A DNA stretch of 13,323 nucleotides, taken from the NCBI GenBank assembly GCA_934474225.1, contig CAKSLU010000036.1:1-13323 (forward strand), written 5' to 3'. The stretch's first letter is position 1; every line of letters starts with the position of its first letter. This document shows, piece after piece, positions 5,842 to 11,886 of this stretch. The notes under the pieces are model-generated. The model made no database searches, had not been told where the DNA came from, and saw only the letters and a list, made by a program, of their open reading frames with translations. Position numbers and translations under genes: made by a program. The stretch comes from an uncultured Eubacteriales bacterium (GTDB lineage Bacteria > Bacillota > Clostridia > Oscillospirales > CAG-272).

Positions 5842-6468
5842 TCAGACCTCCCGTTTTTCCGCGGCGCGCTTTGAGTAGACGCAGCCGCAATAGTTTTGTC
5901 TATACAGTCCGTATTCGTGCGACAGCACGATGGAGCGCGCGTAGCCGCCCTTCTTTTTGAAGTCGGAGAAGAGGTACGGCACGCCGCAGGCCGCCGCCAG
6001 CTCGCCGCCGATCGCGTTCAGCGCCCCGGCATCCTTGTGCGGGCTGATGGAGAGCGTGGTGCAGAAATAGTCAAACTCCTCGGCAGCGGCGATGCGTGCC
6101 GTCTCGCGAAGGCGCAGACGGTAGCATTTTTTGCAGCGTTCCCCGCCCTCGGGCAGTTCCTCAAGGCCCTTCGCCATCTCGAAGAACGGTGCGGCATCGT
6201 AGGGCTCGACGCGCAGTTTCACGCCCGCGCCGCAGGGCGCCTCGGCGATGTAGCGCGCAAGCTCGGCCGCGCGGAAATCGTATTCCGCAGCGGGGGCGAT
6301 GTTGGGGTTGTAGAACAGCACCGTGATGTCGAAATACGCGGCGAGATATTCAAGCGTATAGCTCGAACAGGGTGCGCAGCAGGCGTGCAGCAGCAGGCGC
6401 GGGCGCGTCCCCGCCGCCGCGAGCTTTGCAAGTTCCGCGTCCAGCACGCGCTGGTAGTTTGTCGTCAT
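5842..6468 (-). CDS. queH: QueH, epoxyqueuosine reductase
   Basis: A 208-residue DUF208 protein, the non-cobalamin epoxyqueuosine reductase that makes the last step of queuosine synthesis in tRNA. Cysteine motifs expected for its metal sites are all present: HACCAPC (C30, C31, C34), ERCKKCYRLRL (C112, C115) and YCGC near the C terminus (C194, C196). In QueH these bind a [4Fe-4S] cluster and a further iron. FYNPNI, SISPHKD and FSDFKKKGGY are also family signatures. ATG at 6468 is chosen because GAGGGGG lies just before it; a start at 6489 would leave the protein with an unsupported extension over that site. It heads a three-gene operon and has its own sigma-A-like promoter, divergent from the YbaK gene. 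No other queuosine genes are in the window. Confidence 0.94.
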   Translation of the reverse strand: MTTNYQRVLDAELAKLAAAGTRPRLLLHACCAPCSSYTLEYLAAYFDITVLFYNPNIAPAAEYDFRAAELARYIAEAPCGAGVKLRVEPYDAAPFFEMAKGLEELPEGGERCKKCYRLRLRETARIAAAEEFDYFCTTLSISPHKDAGALNAIGGELAAACGVPYLFSDFKKKGGYARSIVLSHEYGLYRQNYCGCVYSKRAAEKREV

Positions 6469-6503
6469 ACGCTCCCCCTCTTTTCTCAATCGGTATTATA
6501 GCA

Positions 6504-6532
6504 ATTATAGCATCTTTTGCGCGCCGTGGCAA
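6504..6532 (-). promoter_or_regulatory. Promoter of the queH operon
   Basis: Minus strand TTGCCA (plus 6527-6532), 17-bp spacer, TATAAT (plus 6504-6509). A second perfect TATAAT lies at plus 6495-6500, nine bases downstream, and could give a second start. Confidence 0.85.
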
Positions 6533-6552
6533 TCGAATTTTGCGTTTTTTGC

Positions 6553-6581
6553 TTTACAAGCGCGCCCGCGCGTGGTACACT
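6553..6581 (+). promoter_or_regulatory. Promoter of the YbaK-family gene
   Basis: TTTACA (6553-6558), 17-bp spacer, TACACT (6576-6581) with TGG before it, an extended -10. Its -35 is only 20 bp from the -35 of the divergent queH promoter, so the two RNA polymerase sites are back to back. Confidence 0.78.
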
Positions 6582-6607
6582 GAGAAAAAACGAAATGAGG
6601 GATTCCC

Positions 6608-7081
6608 GTGTCCATCGAAAAAGTCAGAGCCTATTTTGAAAGCCTCGGCATCGCCGACCGCATCCGCGAGTTCACGGTGTCGAGCGCGACGGTTGAGCTT
6701 GCCGCGGCGGCGCTCGGCTGCGACGGCGCGCACATCGCCAAGACCATGTCGTTTTTGACCCCGGAGGGCGCTATTCTCGTGGTGGCGGCGGGCGACGCGC
6801 GCATCGACAACCATAAATATAAGGAAACGTTTCATGTCAAGGCCAAGATGCTCTCGGCAGACGAGGTCGAGCCGCTCGTCGGTCACCCGGTCGGCGGCGT
6901 CTGCCCTTTTGTGCCGAATGACGGCGTGCGCGTCTACCTCGATGCATCGCTCCGCCGCTTTGGCACGGTCTACCCCGCCTGCGGCTCACCGTCCAGCGCC
7001 ATCGGGCTGACCGTGCCCGAGCTGGAGAAATACGCAGCGCCGCCCGCCGCATGGGTGGATGTCTGCAAGATTCCGGAATAA
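6608..7081 (+). CDS. YbaK/EbsC-family aminoacyl-tRNA deacylase
   Basis: A 157-residue single-domain YbaK/EbsC/ProX-type protein. Members hydrolyse mischarged aminoacyl-tRNAs in trans (for instance Cys-tRNA-Pro or Ala-tRNA-Pro). The family features seen are a lysine in HIAKTMSFL (K45), in place of the conserved lysine of YbaK, then VVAAGDARIDNHKY, the GHPVGGVCPF loop (about 91-100) and YPACGSPSSAIGLTVPEL. The start is GTG at 6608 with GAGGG at good spacing. It is transcribed alone between its own promoter and a bidirectional terminator. Which tRNA and amino acid it edits cannot be read from the sequence; the YbaK-like and ProX-like groups are hard to separate by eye. Confidence 0.9.
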   Translation: MSIEKVRAYFESLGIADRIREFTVSSATVELAAAALGCDGAHIAKTMSFLTPEGAILVVAAGDARIDNHKYKETFHVKAKMLSADEVEPLVGHPVGGVCPFVPNDGVRVYLDASLRRFGTVYPACGSPSSAIGLTVPELEKYAAPPAAWVDVCKIPE

Positions 7082-7082
7082 C

Positions 7083-7116
7083 GCAAAAGAAGCACCCGCA
7101 TGGGTGCTTCTTTTGC
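7083..7116. terminator. Bidirectional terminator
   Basis: A perfect 15-bp stem, GCAAAAGAAGCACCC (7083-7097) with GGGTGCTTCTTTTGC (7102-7116), and loop GCAT. T-rich on both strands, it sits between the convergent YbaK gene and the small membrane protein gene and can serve both. Confidence 0.9.
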
Positions 7117-7117
7117 T

Positions 7118-7465
7118 CTATTCAATGACAAAATCCCCGATTTCAAACGTGACTGTTTTGCCGTCCGGCTGCCGGATATAAAACGATTCGTCCGACAAAA
7201 AACCGTAATCGGCGGGCACTGCGTATCCGGTAGCATACAAGCGCGGAATCGGGCGGCGGCGATCCACAAGGTAAATGCGCCCGGCATAGCCGAAGCCGCC
7301 CTTATCCGTCCACGCGGCATAAACCGCATAACTGCCGTCCGGCGACGCCTTGGCAGACGGACGCGTGCGGGCAATCCAAAGCGCGGCAAAGCAAAGTTCA
7401 ACCGCCCACAGCACGGCAAATATCGCCGCTGCTGTCCGCAGCAGGCATTTATATCTCGGGTTCAT
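7118..7465 (-). CDS. Small membrane-anchored protein, unrecognised
   Basis: A 115-residue protein I do not recognise. The first 30 or so residues are MNPRYK, then a hydrophobic helix (LLRTAAAIFAVLWAVELCF), an N-terminal anchor or uncleaved signal. The remaining 80 residues should lie outside the membrane, starting with ASPDGSYAVYAAWTDKG and then GRIYLVDRR, an all-beta pattern like a single small domain. ATG at 7465 has AGGTG 6 bases upstream, made from the stop region of the gene before it, so translation is probably coupled. The SPDG segment resembles the C-terminal domain of the upstream product, so the two may be related modules. The layout recalls DUF5412-like proteins, but I would not assign that. 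It ends at a shared bidirectional terminator. Confidence 0.72.
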   Translation of the reverse strand: MNPRYKCLLRTAAAIFAVLWAVELCFAALWIARTRPSAKASPDGSYAVYAAWTDKGGFGYAGRIYLVDRRRPIPRLYATGYAVPADYGFLSDESFYIRQPDGKTVTFEIGDFVIE

Positions 7466-7474
7466 ACGCCGCAC

Positions 7475-8227
7475 CTATCGGGCGCTCGCCTGCCGCACGA
7501 CCTCGTCGCCCATAAGAACCTGCAAATGCGAATTGTCCATCCATTGCAGCCGCAACTCCAAAGCGGTACGCCAACTGCAGGCATATACCGCCCTTCCGAC
7601 GCCTTCCAACCGAAAGATCCCGTCGCCGATTGTGCGGTTGCGAATACACGCATATGCGGCGTCGCCCATAGCGCCGTGGTCTTCCAGCATTATATATGCA
7701 ACATGGGCGCCATCGGGCGACGGCGTTTCTGCAAATCTGGTTATATCGGAAAAGGACGAAAGCAAAAAGAAGAGCGGCAGCCACAGCAAGAAGACCAGCA
7801 TCGGCACAAGTGCAAGCAGCTTTGCGACATGCATCGCTACAGCGCGTATCGGGTGCACGCATCTGCAAAAAATGAGAACAGACGCGACGAGCAGCGCAAG
7901 AACGCCGAATGTGGCTATGCCCACCACAACCGGCGTCTCAAAGAAAAGCGCAAGTGAAATCGGCAGCCGTCCGTACACGCGCCAGCAGTAGCATGCCGCC
8001 GCAACCGGCAGCAGTACGCCGCAGCGGCGCGTCGGCGCATCAAGCGCGAAACGCCTGACCAAGAACACGATCGTCGCCGCCAAAAGCAGGCTGCCGCCTA
8101 AAACCGTCAACGCAAATACAAGTTCATCCGAAATCCGATAACCGAGTCCTTTCAAAACATAATATAAGATTGTATCGGCAACAAAGCAGATAAGGCTTAT
8201 TGCCGGTATAGAGCACAGTGTGTTCAT
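7475..8227 (-). CDS. Polytopic membrane protein with C-terminal SPDG domain, unrecognised
   Basis: A 250-residue protein I do not recognise. The first 155 or so residues hold about five hydrophobic helices (ISLICFVADTILYYV, FALTVLGGSLLLAATIVFLV, a helix pair with LPVAAACYCW and LALFFETPVVVGIATFGVLAL, and ALVPMLVFLLWLPLFFLL). The last 85 or so residues follow the last helix and are probably extracytoplasmic: RFAETPSPDGAHVAYIMLEDHG, then AYACIRNRTIGDG and LRLQWMDNSHLQVLM. ATG at 8227 has a GAGGAGG site and lies below a near-consensus promoter, so expression should be good. The SPDG segment is shared with the next gene, 9 bp downstream, which suggests a pair acting together at the membrane. Function unknown. 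Confidence 0.75.
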   Translation of the reverse strand: MNTLCSIPAISLICFVADTILYYVLKGLGYRISDELVFALTVLGGSLLLAATIVFLVRRFALDAPTRRCGVLLPVAAACYCWRVYGRLPISLALFFETPVVVGIATFGVLALLVASVLIFCRCVHPIRAVAMHVAKLLALVPMLVFLLWLPLFFLLSSFSDITRFAETPSPDGAHVAYIMLEDHGAMGDAAYACIRNRTIGDGIFRLEGVGRAVYACSWRTALELRLQWMDNSHLQVLMGDEVVRQASAR

Positions 8228-8256
8228 ATGTGCCTCCTCTTTCTGTTTTCGTTTCC

Positions 8257-8285
8257 AATATAGCACAAATAATTTTGAATGTCAA
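8257..8285 (-). promoter_or_regulatory. Near-consensus promoter of the SPDG membrane-protein pair
   Basis: Minus strand TTGACA (plus 8280-8285), 17-bp spacer, TATATT (plus 8257-8262) with TGC before it (extended -10). The flanks are strongly AT-rich. Confidence 0.9.
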
Positions 8286-8351
8286 TATATTTTTATTGAA
8301 AAACGATATTTTATAGAATGGAGTCACACGATGCTATGTCGGCTGCCTGCA

Positions 8352-8402
8352 TGCCCTCATCCCCCGCCTACGGCGGGACCTTCCCCACCGGGGAAGGCTA
8401 AG
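8352..8402. repeat. Hairpin-rich intergenic repeat
   Basis: Two tight perfect hairpins: CCCGCC/GGCGGG (8363-8377) and CCTTCCCC/GGGGAAGG (8379-8397), each with a 3-nt loop, ending in AGGCTAAG. The block resembles the right end of the mosaic at 1681-1778 (CCCTC... and ...GGGAGGCTTAG). No ORF. Confidence 0.6.
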
Positions 8403-8421
8403 ATGCGGTGAGGTCGCCATG

Positions 8422-8522
8422 CCCCCCTACCGGGTTGCAAAGAATCCGCACAAACCTGTAGGGGCGATTCGGCAGTCGCCCGCAAACAGAGGCAAAAACG
8501 GGCGACCGATGGTCGCCCCTAC
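8422..8522. repeat. Palindromic repeat with GTAGGGGCGA termini
   Basis: 8422-8453 is an inverted copy of 1828-1859 (27 of 32). Next, 8458-8522 is a 65-bp element bounded by GTAGGGGCGA and its reverse complement TCGCCCCTAC. It contains GGGCGA/TCGCCC (8462-8481) and GGGCGACC/GGTCGCCC (8500-8518). It resembles a small non-autonomous palindromic (MITE/REP-like) repeat. No coding potential is seen between 8300 and 8560. Confidence 0.72.
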
Positions 8523-8559
8523 GAATGCAATTTTCACTTTCTGCGCGCCTGCACAATAC

Positions 8560-8589
8560 AAAAAGAAGCACCCATGCGGGTGCTTCTTT
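8560..8589 (-). terminator. Terminator of the ABC transporter operon
   Basis: AAAGAAGCACCC (8562-8573) pairs with GGGTGCTTCTTT (8578-8589), loop ATGC. On the minus strand the stem is followed by a T-run. It lies 10 bp past the ATPase stop and shares its stem with the terminator at 7083. Confidence 0.88.
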
Positions 8590-8599
8590 CCTTATAAAT

Positions 8600-9394
8600 T
8601 TAACTGAGCAATGCGCGGTCATTGGAGAACTCCTCGCCGCTGTTCTCGGAAAACTTGGCGATGAGCGCCTCGACCGTGAGCTTCTTCTTTTCCTCGCCGG
8701 AAACATCGAAAATGACGCGGCCGTTGTTCATCATGATGAGGCGGTTGCCGTAATAGATGGCGTCGCGCATGTTGTGCGTGACCATCATCGCGGTGAGACG
8801 GTTCTCGCGGACGAGCATGTCCGAAAGCTCCAGCACCTTGGCGGCAGTCTTCGGGTCGAGCGCGGCGGTATGCTCATCGAGCAGGAGCAGCTTCGGCTTC
8901 CGGATCGTCGCCATCAGCAGGGTGAGCGCCTGCCGCTGGCCGCCGGAGAGCAGGCCGACCTTTGCGGTCATGCGATCCTCAAGGCCGAGGCCGAGCCCCG
9001 CGAGCATCTCGCGGTATTCCGCGCGCTCCGCCTTGGTGATGCCCCATTTCAGCGTGCGCGGCTTGCCGCGGCGCGCCGCGATGGCGAGGTTCTCCTGGAT
9101 CTCCATGCTGGCGGCCGTGCCGGTCATGGGGTCCTGGAAGACGCGCCCGATGTACTTGGCGCGCTGGTGTTCACAAAGACGCGTGATGTCGGTATCGTCG
9201 ATCACGATGCTGCCCGCGTCGATCCCCCAGACGCCCGCGATGGCGTTGAGCACGGTGGACTTGCCCGCGCCGTTGCCGCCGATGACGGTGACGAAATCGC
9301 CGTCGTTCAGCGTGAGGTTGACGCCGCAGAGCGCCTTTTTCTCATTGACCGTGCCGGGGTTGAAGGTCTTGTAGACATCCGTCAGTTTAAGCAT
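8600..9394 (-). CDS. ABC transporter ATP-binding protein (TrpZ-like)
   Basis: A 264-residue ATPase that powers the importer of this operon. Motifs in order: Walker A GGNGAGKST (39-47), Q-loop FQDPMTGTAASM (Q87), signature LSGGQ (149-153), Walker B LLLLDE (169-174) and H-loop THN (H207). The Q-loop region with DPMTGTA is typical of the ATPases that pair with PF04392 binding proteins (the TrpXYZ group). ATG at 9394 is chosen: the gene overlaps the permease stop by 8 bases, GGGGGAAAAGG-like sequence precedes it, and the protein then begins MLKLTDVYKTF as expected. The last gene of the operon, it is closed by a terminator. The family call is firm; the substrate is inferred from the T-box upstream. 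Confidence 0.94.
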   Translation of the reverse strand: MLKLTDVYKTFNPGTVNEKKALCGVNLTLNDGDFVTVIGGNGAGKSTVLNAIAGVWGIDAGSIVIDDTDITRLCEHQRAKYIGRVFQDPMTGTAASMEIQENLAIAARRGKPRTLKWGITKAERAEYREMLAGLGLGLEDRMTAKVGLLSGGQRQALTLLMATIRKPKLLLLDEHTAALDPKTAAKVLELSDMLVRENRLTAMMVTHNMRDAIYYGNRLIMMNNGRVIFDVSGEEKKKLTVEALIAKFSENSGEEFSNDRALLS

Positions 9395-10331
9395 TTTCCT
9401 TTTCCCCCTTTGCAGCGGTTTTGCCGGATTTCGGCGCGCGGAACATTTTGCCCTTCCAGTACGGCACCGACAGGAACAGTGCCACAATCAGCGCCGTGAT
9501 GAGTTTGAGGTCATTGGTGTTGAGGCCGAGCTGCAGCACGATCTGCAGCACGATGTAGTAAATCACCGCGCCGACAGAGACCGCGAACAGTTTGAGTCCG
9601 AAGTTGACAAACAGCTTGCCGAAGATAACCTCGCCGATGATGACGGCGGCAAGCCCGATGACGATAGCGCCGCGCCCCATGTTGACGTCGCTCGACCCCT
9701 GGTACTGCGAGAGCAGCGCACCCGCGAGCGCGACCAGACCGTTCGACAGCATCAGTCCGAGCACAATATTGCTGTTTGTATTGATGCCCTGCGCGCGCGA
9801 CATATGCGGGTTGTTGCCCGTGGCGCGGAGCGAACAGCCCTTCTCGGTGCCGAAGAACCAGTACAGCACGGCAATGACCGCGACGGTGAAGACGACCAGC
9901 AGCGGCAGCGGATTATTCAAGGTCAGCTCGCGCACATAGCGCTGCGACAGCAGCAGGTCATACTTATCCACGCTGACCGCCTGGTTTGCCTTGCCGCCCA
10001 TGATGCGCAGATTGACCGAATAGAGGGCAAGCTGCGTCAGAATGCCGGCGAGAATCGCCGGAATGCCGCAGCGCGTGTGAAACAGCCCCGTGACAAGCCC
10101 GGCAAGCATGCCCGCGAGCGTGGCGCAGAGCAGCGCCAGCCACGGATTCAGCCCCGCGCGAATCAGCATGACGCAGACCGCGCCGCCGGTTGCCAGCGAA
10201 CCGTCCACCGTCAAATCCGCGACATCCAGGATGCGGAAGGTGATGTACACACCGATCGCCATGATGCCCCAGATAAGCCCCTGTGCGACCGCGCCCGGCA
10301 GTGCATTCAAAAGTGATGAAAGGAAATCCAT
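9387..10331 (-). CDS. ABC transporter permease (BPD_transp_2 family, TrpY-like)
   Basis: A 314-residue permease with about eight hydrophobic segments and a basic C-terminal tail. It belongs to the branched-chain/ribose-type permeases (PF02653) that pair with PF04392 binding proteins. Family sequence seen includes GLIWGIMAIGVYITFRILDV at 19-38, LTVDGSLATGGA, and RATGNNPHMSRAQGIN at about 169-184, the cytoplasmic loop that contacts the ATPase. ATG at 10331 has AGGAGAG four bases upstream. It lies 76 bp after the binding protein gene and overlaps the ATPase gene, so the three are one operon. No separate second permease is present, so the pore is probably a homodimer. Confidence 0.93.
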   Translation of the reverse strand: MDFLSSLLNALPGAVAQGLIWGIMAIGVYITFRILDVADLTVDGSLATGGAVCVMLIRAGLNPWLALLCATLAGMLAGLVTGLFHTRCGIPAILAGILTQLALYSVNLRIMGGKANQAVSVDKYDLLLSQRYVRELTLNNPLPLLVVFTVAVIAVLYWFFGTEKGCSLRATGNNPHMSRAQGINTNSNIVLGLMLSNGLVALAGALLSQYQGSSDVNMGRGAIVIGLAAVIIGEVIFGKLFVNFGLKLFAVSVGAVIYYIVLQIVLQLGLNTNDLKLITALIVALFLSVPYWKGKMFRAPKSGKTAAKGEKENA

Positions 10332-10354
10332 TGTTCTCTCCTGACCGCCCTTAC

Positions 10355-10387
10355 CCGGAAAAAGGCGGCATGCGCCGTCTTTCTCCG
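10355..10387 (-). other. Intercistronic hairpin between binding protein and permease genes
   Basis: Minus strand CGGAGAAAGACGGCG pairs with CCGCCTTTTTCCG around CATG, with small mismatches. There is no following T-run. Such stems between a binding protein gene and its permease gene often protect the upstream mRNA and give more binding protein than permease; that role here is inferred. Confidence 0.6.
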
Positions 10388-10407
10388 AAGGAACAGATTT
10401 TTACGAA

Positions 10408-11373
10408 TTATTCGCCGATGGCGGTGTAGCCATCCAGCGGCTTGATGCCGAGGGCATCGCAGGTTGCTGCATTGTACTTCTTGGTTGCACCCGTGTACTC
10501 GACAGCCATCGTGGAGATGTCTGCCTCGCCCGTGAGAATCTTGGCAGCCATCTTGCCGGTGGTCACGCCGAGGTCGTAGTAGCTGATGGACAGCGTTGCC
10601 ACGCCGCAGCCGGCGCAGATGCCCTCTTCGCCGCAGATGGCGGGAACCTTGGCGGGAATCAGCACATTGGCGATAGCCTCGGTGTTGGCAGCTGCGGTGT
10701 TATCCGTGGGGATGTAAATGACATCCGCATAGTCGGCAGCCGCCTGCGTCACAGCGGTGACGTCGTTGGTGTCGGTGAAGGCAAATTCCTTCGACTCGAT
10801 GCCCTTGTCTGCGAGGTACTTGGCGACCTCTTCAATCTGGTAGCGGGAGTTCGGCTCAGCCGAGCAGAACAGCAGACCGACCGTCTTGGTGTCCGGGAAC
10901 CACTCGGTGATCATTGCAGCCTGTGCGGAAAGGTCCGCAAGGTCGGATGTGCCCGAGACGTTGCCGCCCACTGTGCCGTTGAAGTCTGCGATGTCCAGCG
11001 CCACGCCGTATGCCGTGATGGACGTGCCGAGAATCGGGATGTCCTTCGTTGCGGAGACAGCCGCGGTCAGCGCGGGGGTTGCATTTGCCATGATGAGGTC
11101 AACCTTGTCGGAGACAAAGCCGTTGACAATGGTGGCGCAGTTGTTTGCCTCGCCGGAGGCGTTCTTATTCTGGAACTCGACCTTGCCGGGGAGCGCCTCA
11201 TTCAGCGCGTCCATAAAGCCCTGGGTTGCCGCGTCGAGTGCAGCATGCTGCACGAGCTGGCAGATACCGACGACATACTTGTCGTTTGCCTTCTTTTCAC
11301 CGCAGCCGGTGAAAGCGAATGCCGACAGCACCATCAGCGCCGCAAGCGCAAGGCAGATGATTCTTTTTTTCAT
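10408..11373 (-). CDS. ABC transporter substrate-binding lipoprotein (PF04392, TrpX-like)
   Basis: A 321-residue binding protein of the ABC_sub_bind family. A lipoprotein signal (MKKRIICLALAAL... with lipobox FTGC, Cys24) anchors it outside the membrane. The mature protein opens with VVGICQLVQHAALDAATQGF, diagnostic for this family, and continues as a two-lobed periplasmic-binding fold (MANATPALTAAV, FCSAEPNSRYQIEEV, YIPTDNTAAANTEAI, AICGEEGICAGCGVATLSISYYDLG). ATG at 11373 is used: GAGGA lies 7 bases upstream and the signal peptide begins there. It is the first gene of the operon, behind a T-box leader with a Tyr-like specifier. In the TrpXYZ group the ligand is thought to be an aromatic amino acid; tyrosine or a precursor is the inference here. 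Not experimentally shown. Confidence 0.94.
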   Translation of the reverse strand: MKKRIICLALAALMVLSAFAFTGCGEKKANDKYVVGICQLVQHAALDAATQGFMDALNEALPGKVEFQNKNASGEANNCATIVNGFVSDKVDLIMANATPALTAAVSATKDIPILGTSITAYGVALDIADFNGTVGGNVSGTSDLADLSAQAAMITEWFPDTKTVGLLFCSAEPNSRYQIEEVAKYLADKGIESKEFAFTDTNDVTAVTQAAADYADVIYIPTDNTAAANTEAIANVLIPAKVPAICGEEGICAGCGVATLSISYYDLGVTTGKMAAKILTGEADISTMAVEYTGATKKYNAATCDALGIKPLDGYTAIGE

Positions 11374-11419
11374 GATTTTTTCCTCTTTCCTGTGATTTTT
11401 TTGTTTTTGATTATTTTCA

Positions 11420-11435
11420 CCGGCGGCGCCGCCGG
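11420..11435. repeat. Perfect 16-bp GC palindrome in the leader
   Basis: CCGGCGGCGCCGCCGG lies between the T-box terminator and the ribosome binding site of the binding protein gene, flanked by near-complementary T and A runs that extend the stem. Without a T-run after it on the minus strand it is not a terminator. It could mark the 5' end of the processed message. Confidence 0.6.
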
Positions 11436-11454
11436 AAAAATACGATTGAAAAAC

Positions 11455-11741
11455 AAAAAATCTCTGTATCCTAAGATACAGAGACGACATTGTCGTGTAA
11501 CCACTCTGCTTCGCCCCTGCCTTACGACAGAAGCCTCAGCGGGCGCTCCTATAAGCGTCCTCCGCGATGACGGGCGGCATCCGGCACAGCCTACTGACCA
11601 CTTGGCGTTCAGTGTGCAGCTCCCGAAATGTATTTCCGAGTCCCGCGCCCGCTGTCTTACACCACCCGACAGCTCTCTATGCGTCCGCATGGACAGGTAC
11701 TTCTTTTCGATCCTTGCTTTTTCGTGTGTATTCGGTTTATG
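11455..11741 (-). promoter_or_regulatory. T-box riboswitch, specifier UAC (tyrosine)
   Basis: Read on the minus strand, the leader shows T-box landmarks in order: AGTA in stem I, then AGAGAGCTGTC and GGTGGTGTAAGACAGC as the distal loop (11652-11680), the specifier region GGAAATACATTTCGGGAG with TAC at plus 11630-11632 followed by A, and AGTAGGCTG...CCCGTCATC of stem II. GCAGAGTGGTTACACG carries the T-box with UGGU (plus 11500-11503), able to pair with an ACCA tRNA end, as tRNA-Tyr has. CTCTG is shared between antiterminator and terminator. The terminator is TCTCTGTATC with GATACAGAGA (11461-11484), followed by T6 (plus 11455-11460). Uncharged tRNA-Tyr should turn the operon on. Confidence 0.88.
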
Positions 11742-11747
11742 TTAGGG

Positions 11748-11776
11748 ATTATAGCACCGGGCAAAACCTTTGTCAA
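11748..11776 (-). promoter_or_regulatory. Consensus promoter of the T-box/ABC operon
   Basis: Minus strand TTGACA (plus 11771-11776), exactly 17 bp, TATAAT (plus 11748-11753), with TGC before the -10. This is a full sigma-A consensus, expected where control is by attenuation downstream. The start should be near 11741. Confidence 0.93.
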
Positions 11777-11811
11777 GGCTTTCACCGCAAAAAATCCGAC
11801 AAAATTCATGT

Positions 11812-11869
11812 GAAAAAGCACCGCGCCGATTGGGGATTTTGCCAAAAGGCAAATATCCAATCGGCGCGG
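11812..11869 (-). terminator. Terminator of the topoisomerase gene
   Basis: A long stem: CCGCGCCGATTGG (11821-11833) with CCAATCGGCGCGG (11857-11869), and an inner TTTGCC/GGCAAA stem. It is followed on the minus strand by TGCTTTTTC. It separates the topoisomerase gene from the T-box promoter. Confidence 0.88.
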
Positions 11870-11886
11870 ATGGGTACAGATTTTGC

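Noticed and set aside
5031..5960. Plus-strand ORF of about 309 codons
   Set aside because: Antisense to the Mbeg1-like gene and the queH end; arginine- and alanine-rich with no motif, so a shadow of codon bias.
8525..9499. Plus-strand ORF of about 324 codons
   Set aside because: Antisense to the ABC ATPase, which has every catalytic motif in order.
11374..11490. Extended N terminus of the substrate-binding protein
   Set aside because: It would translate the T-box terminator; the lipoprotein signal and ribosome binding site fix the start at 11373.
11461..11745. tRNA gene or other structured RNA in the leader
   Set aside because: The order of stem I loop, specifier, stem II, T-box and terminator fits a T-box leader; no cloverleaf can be drawn.
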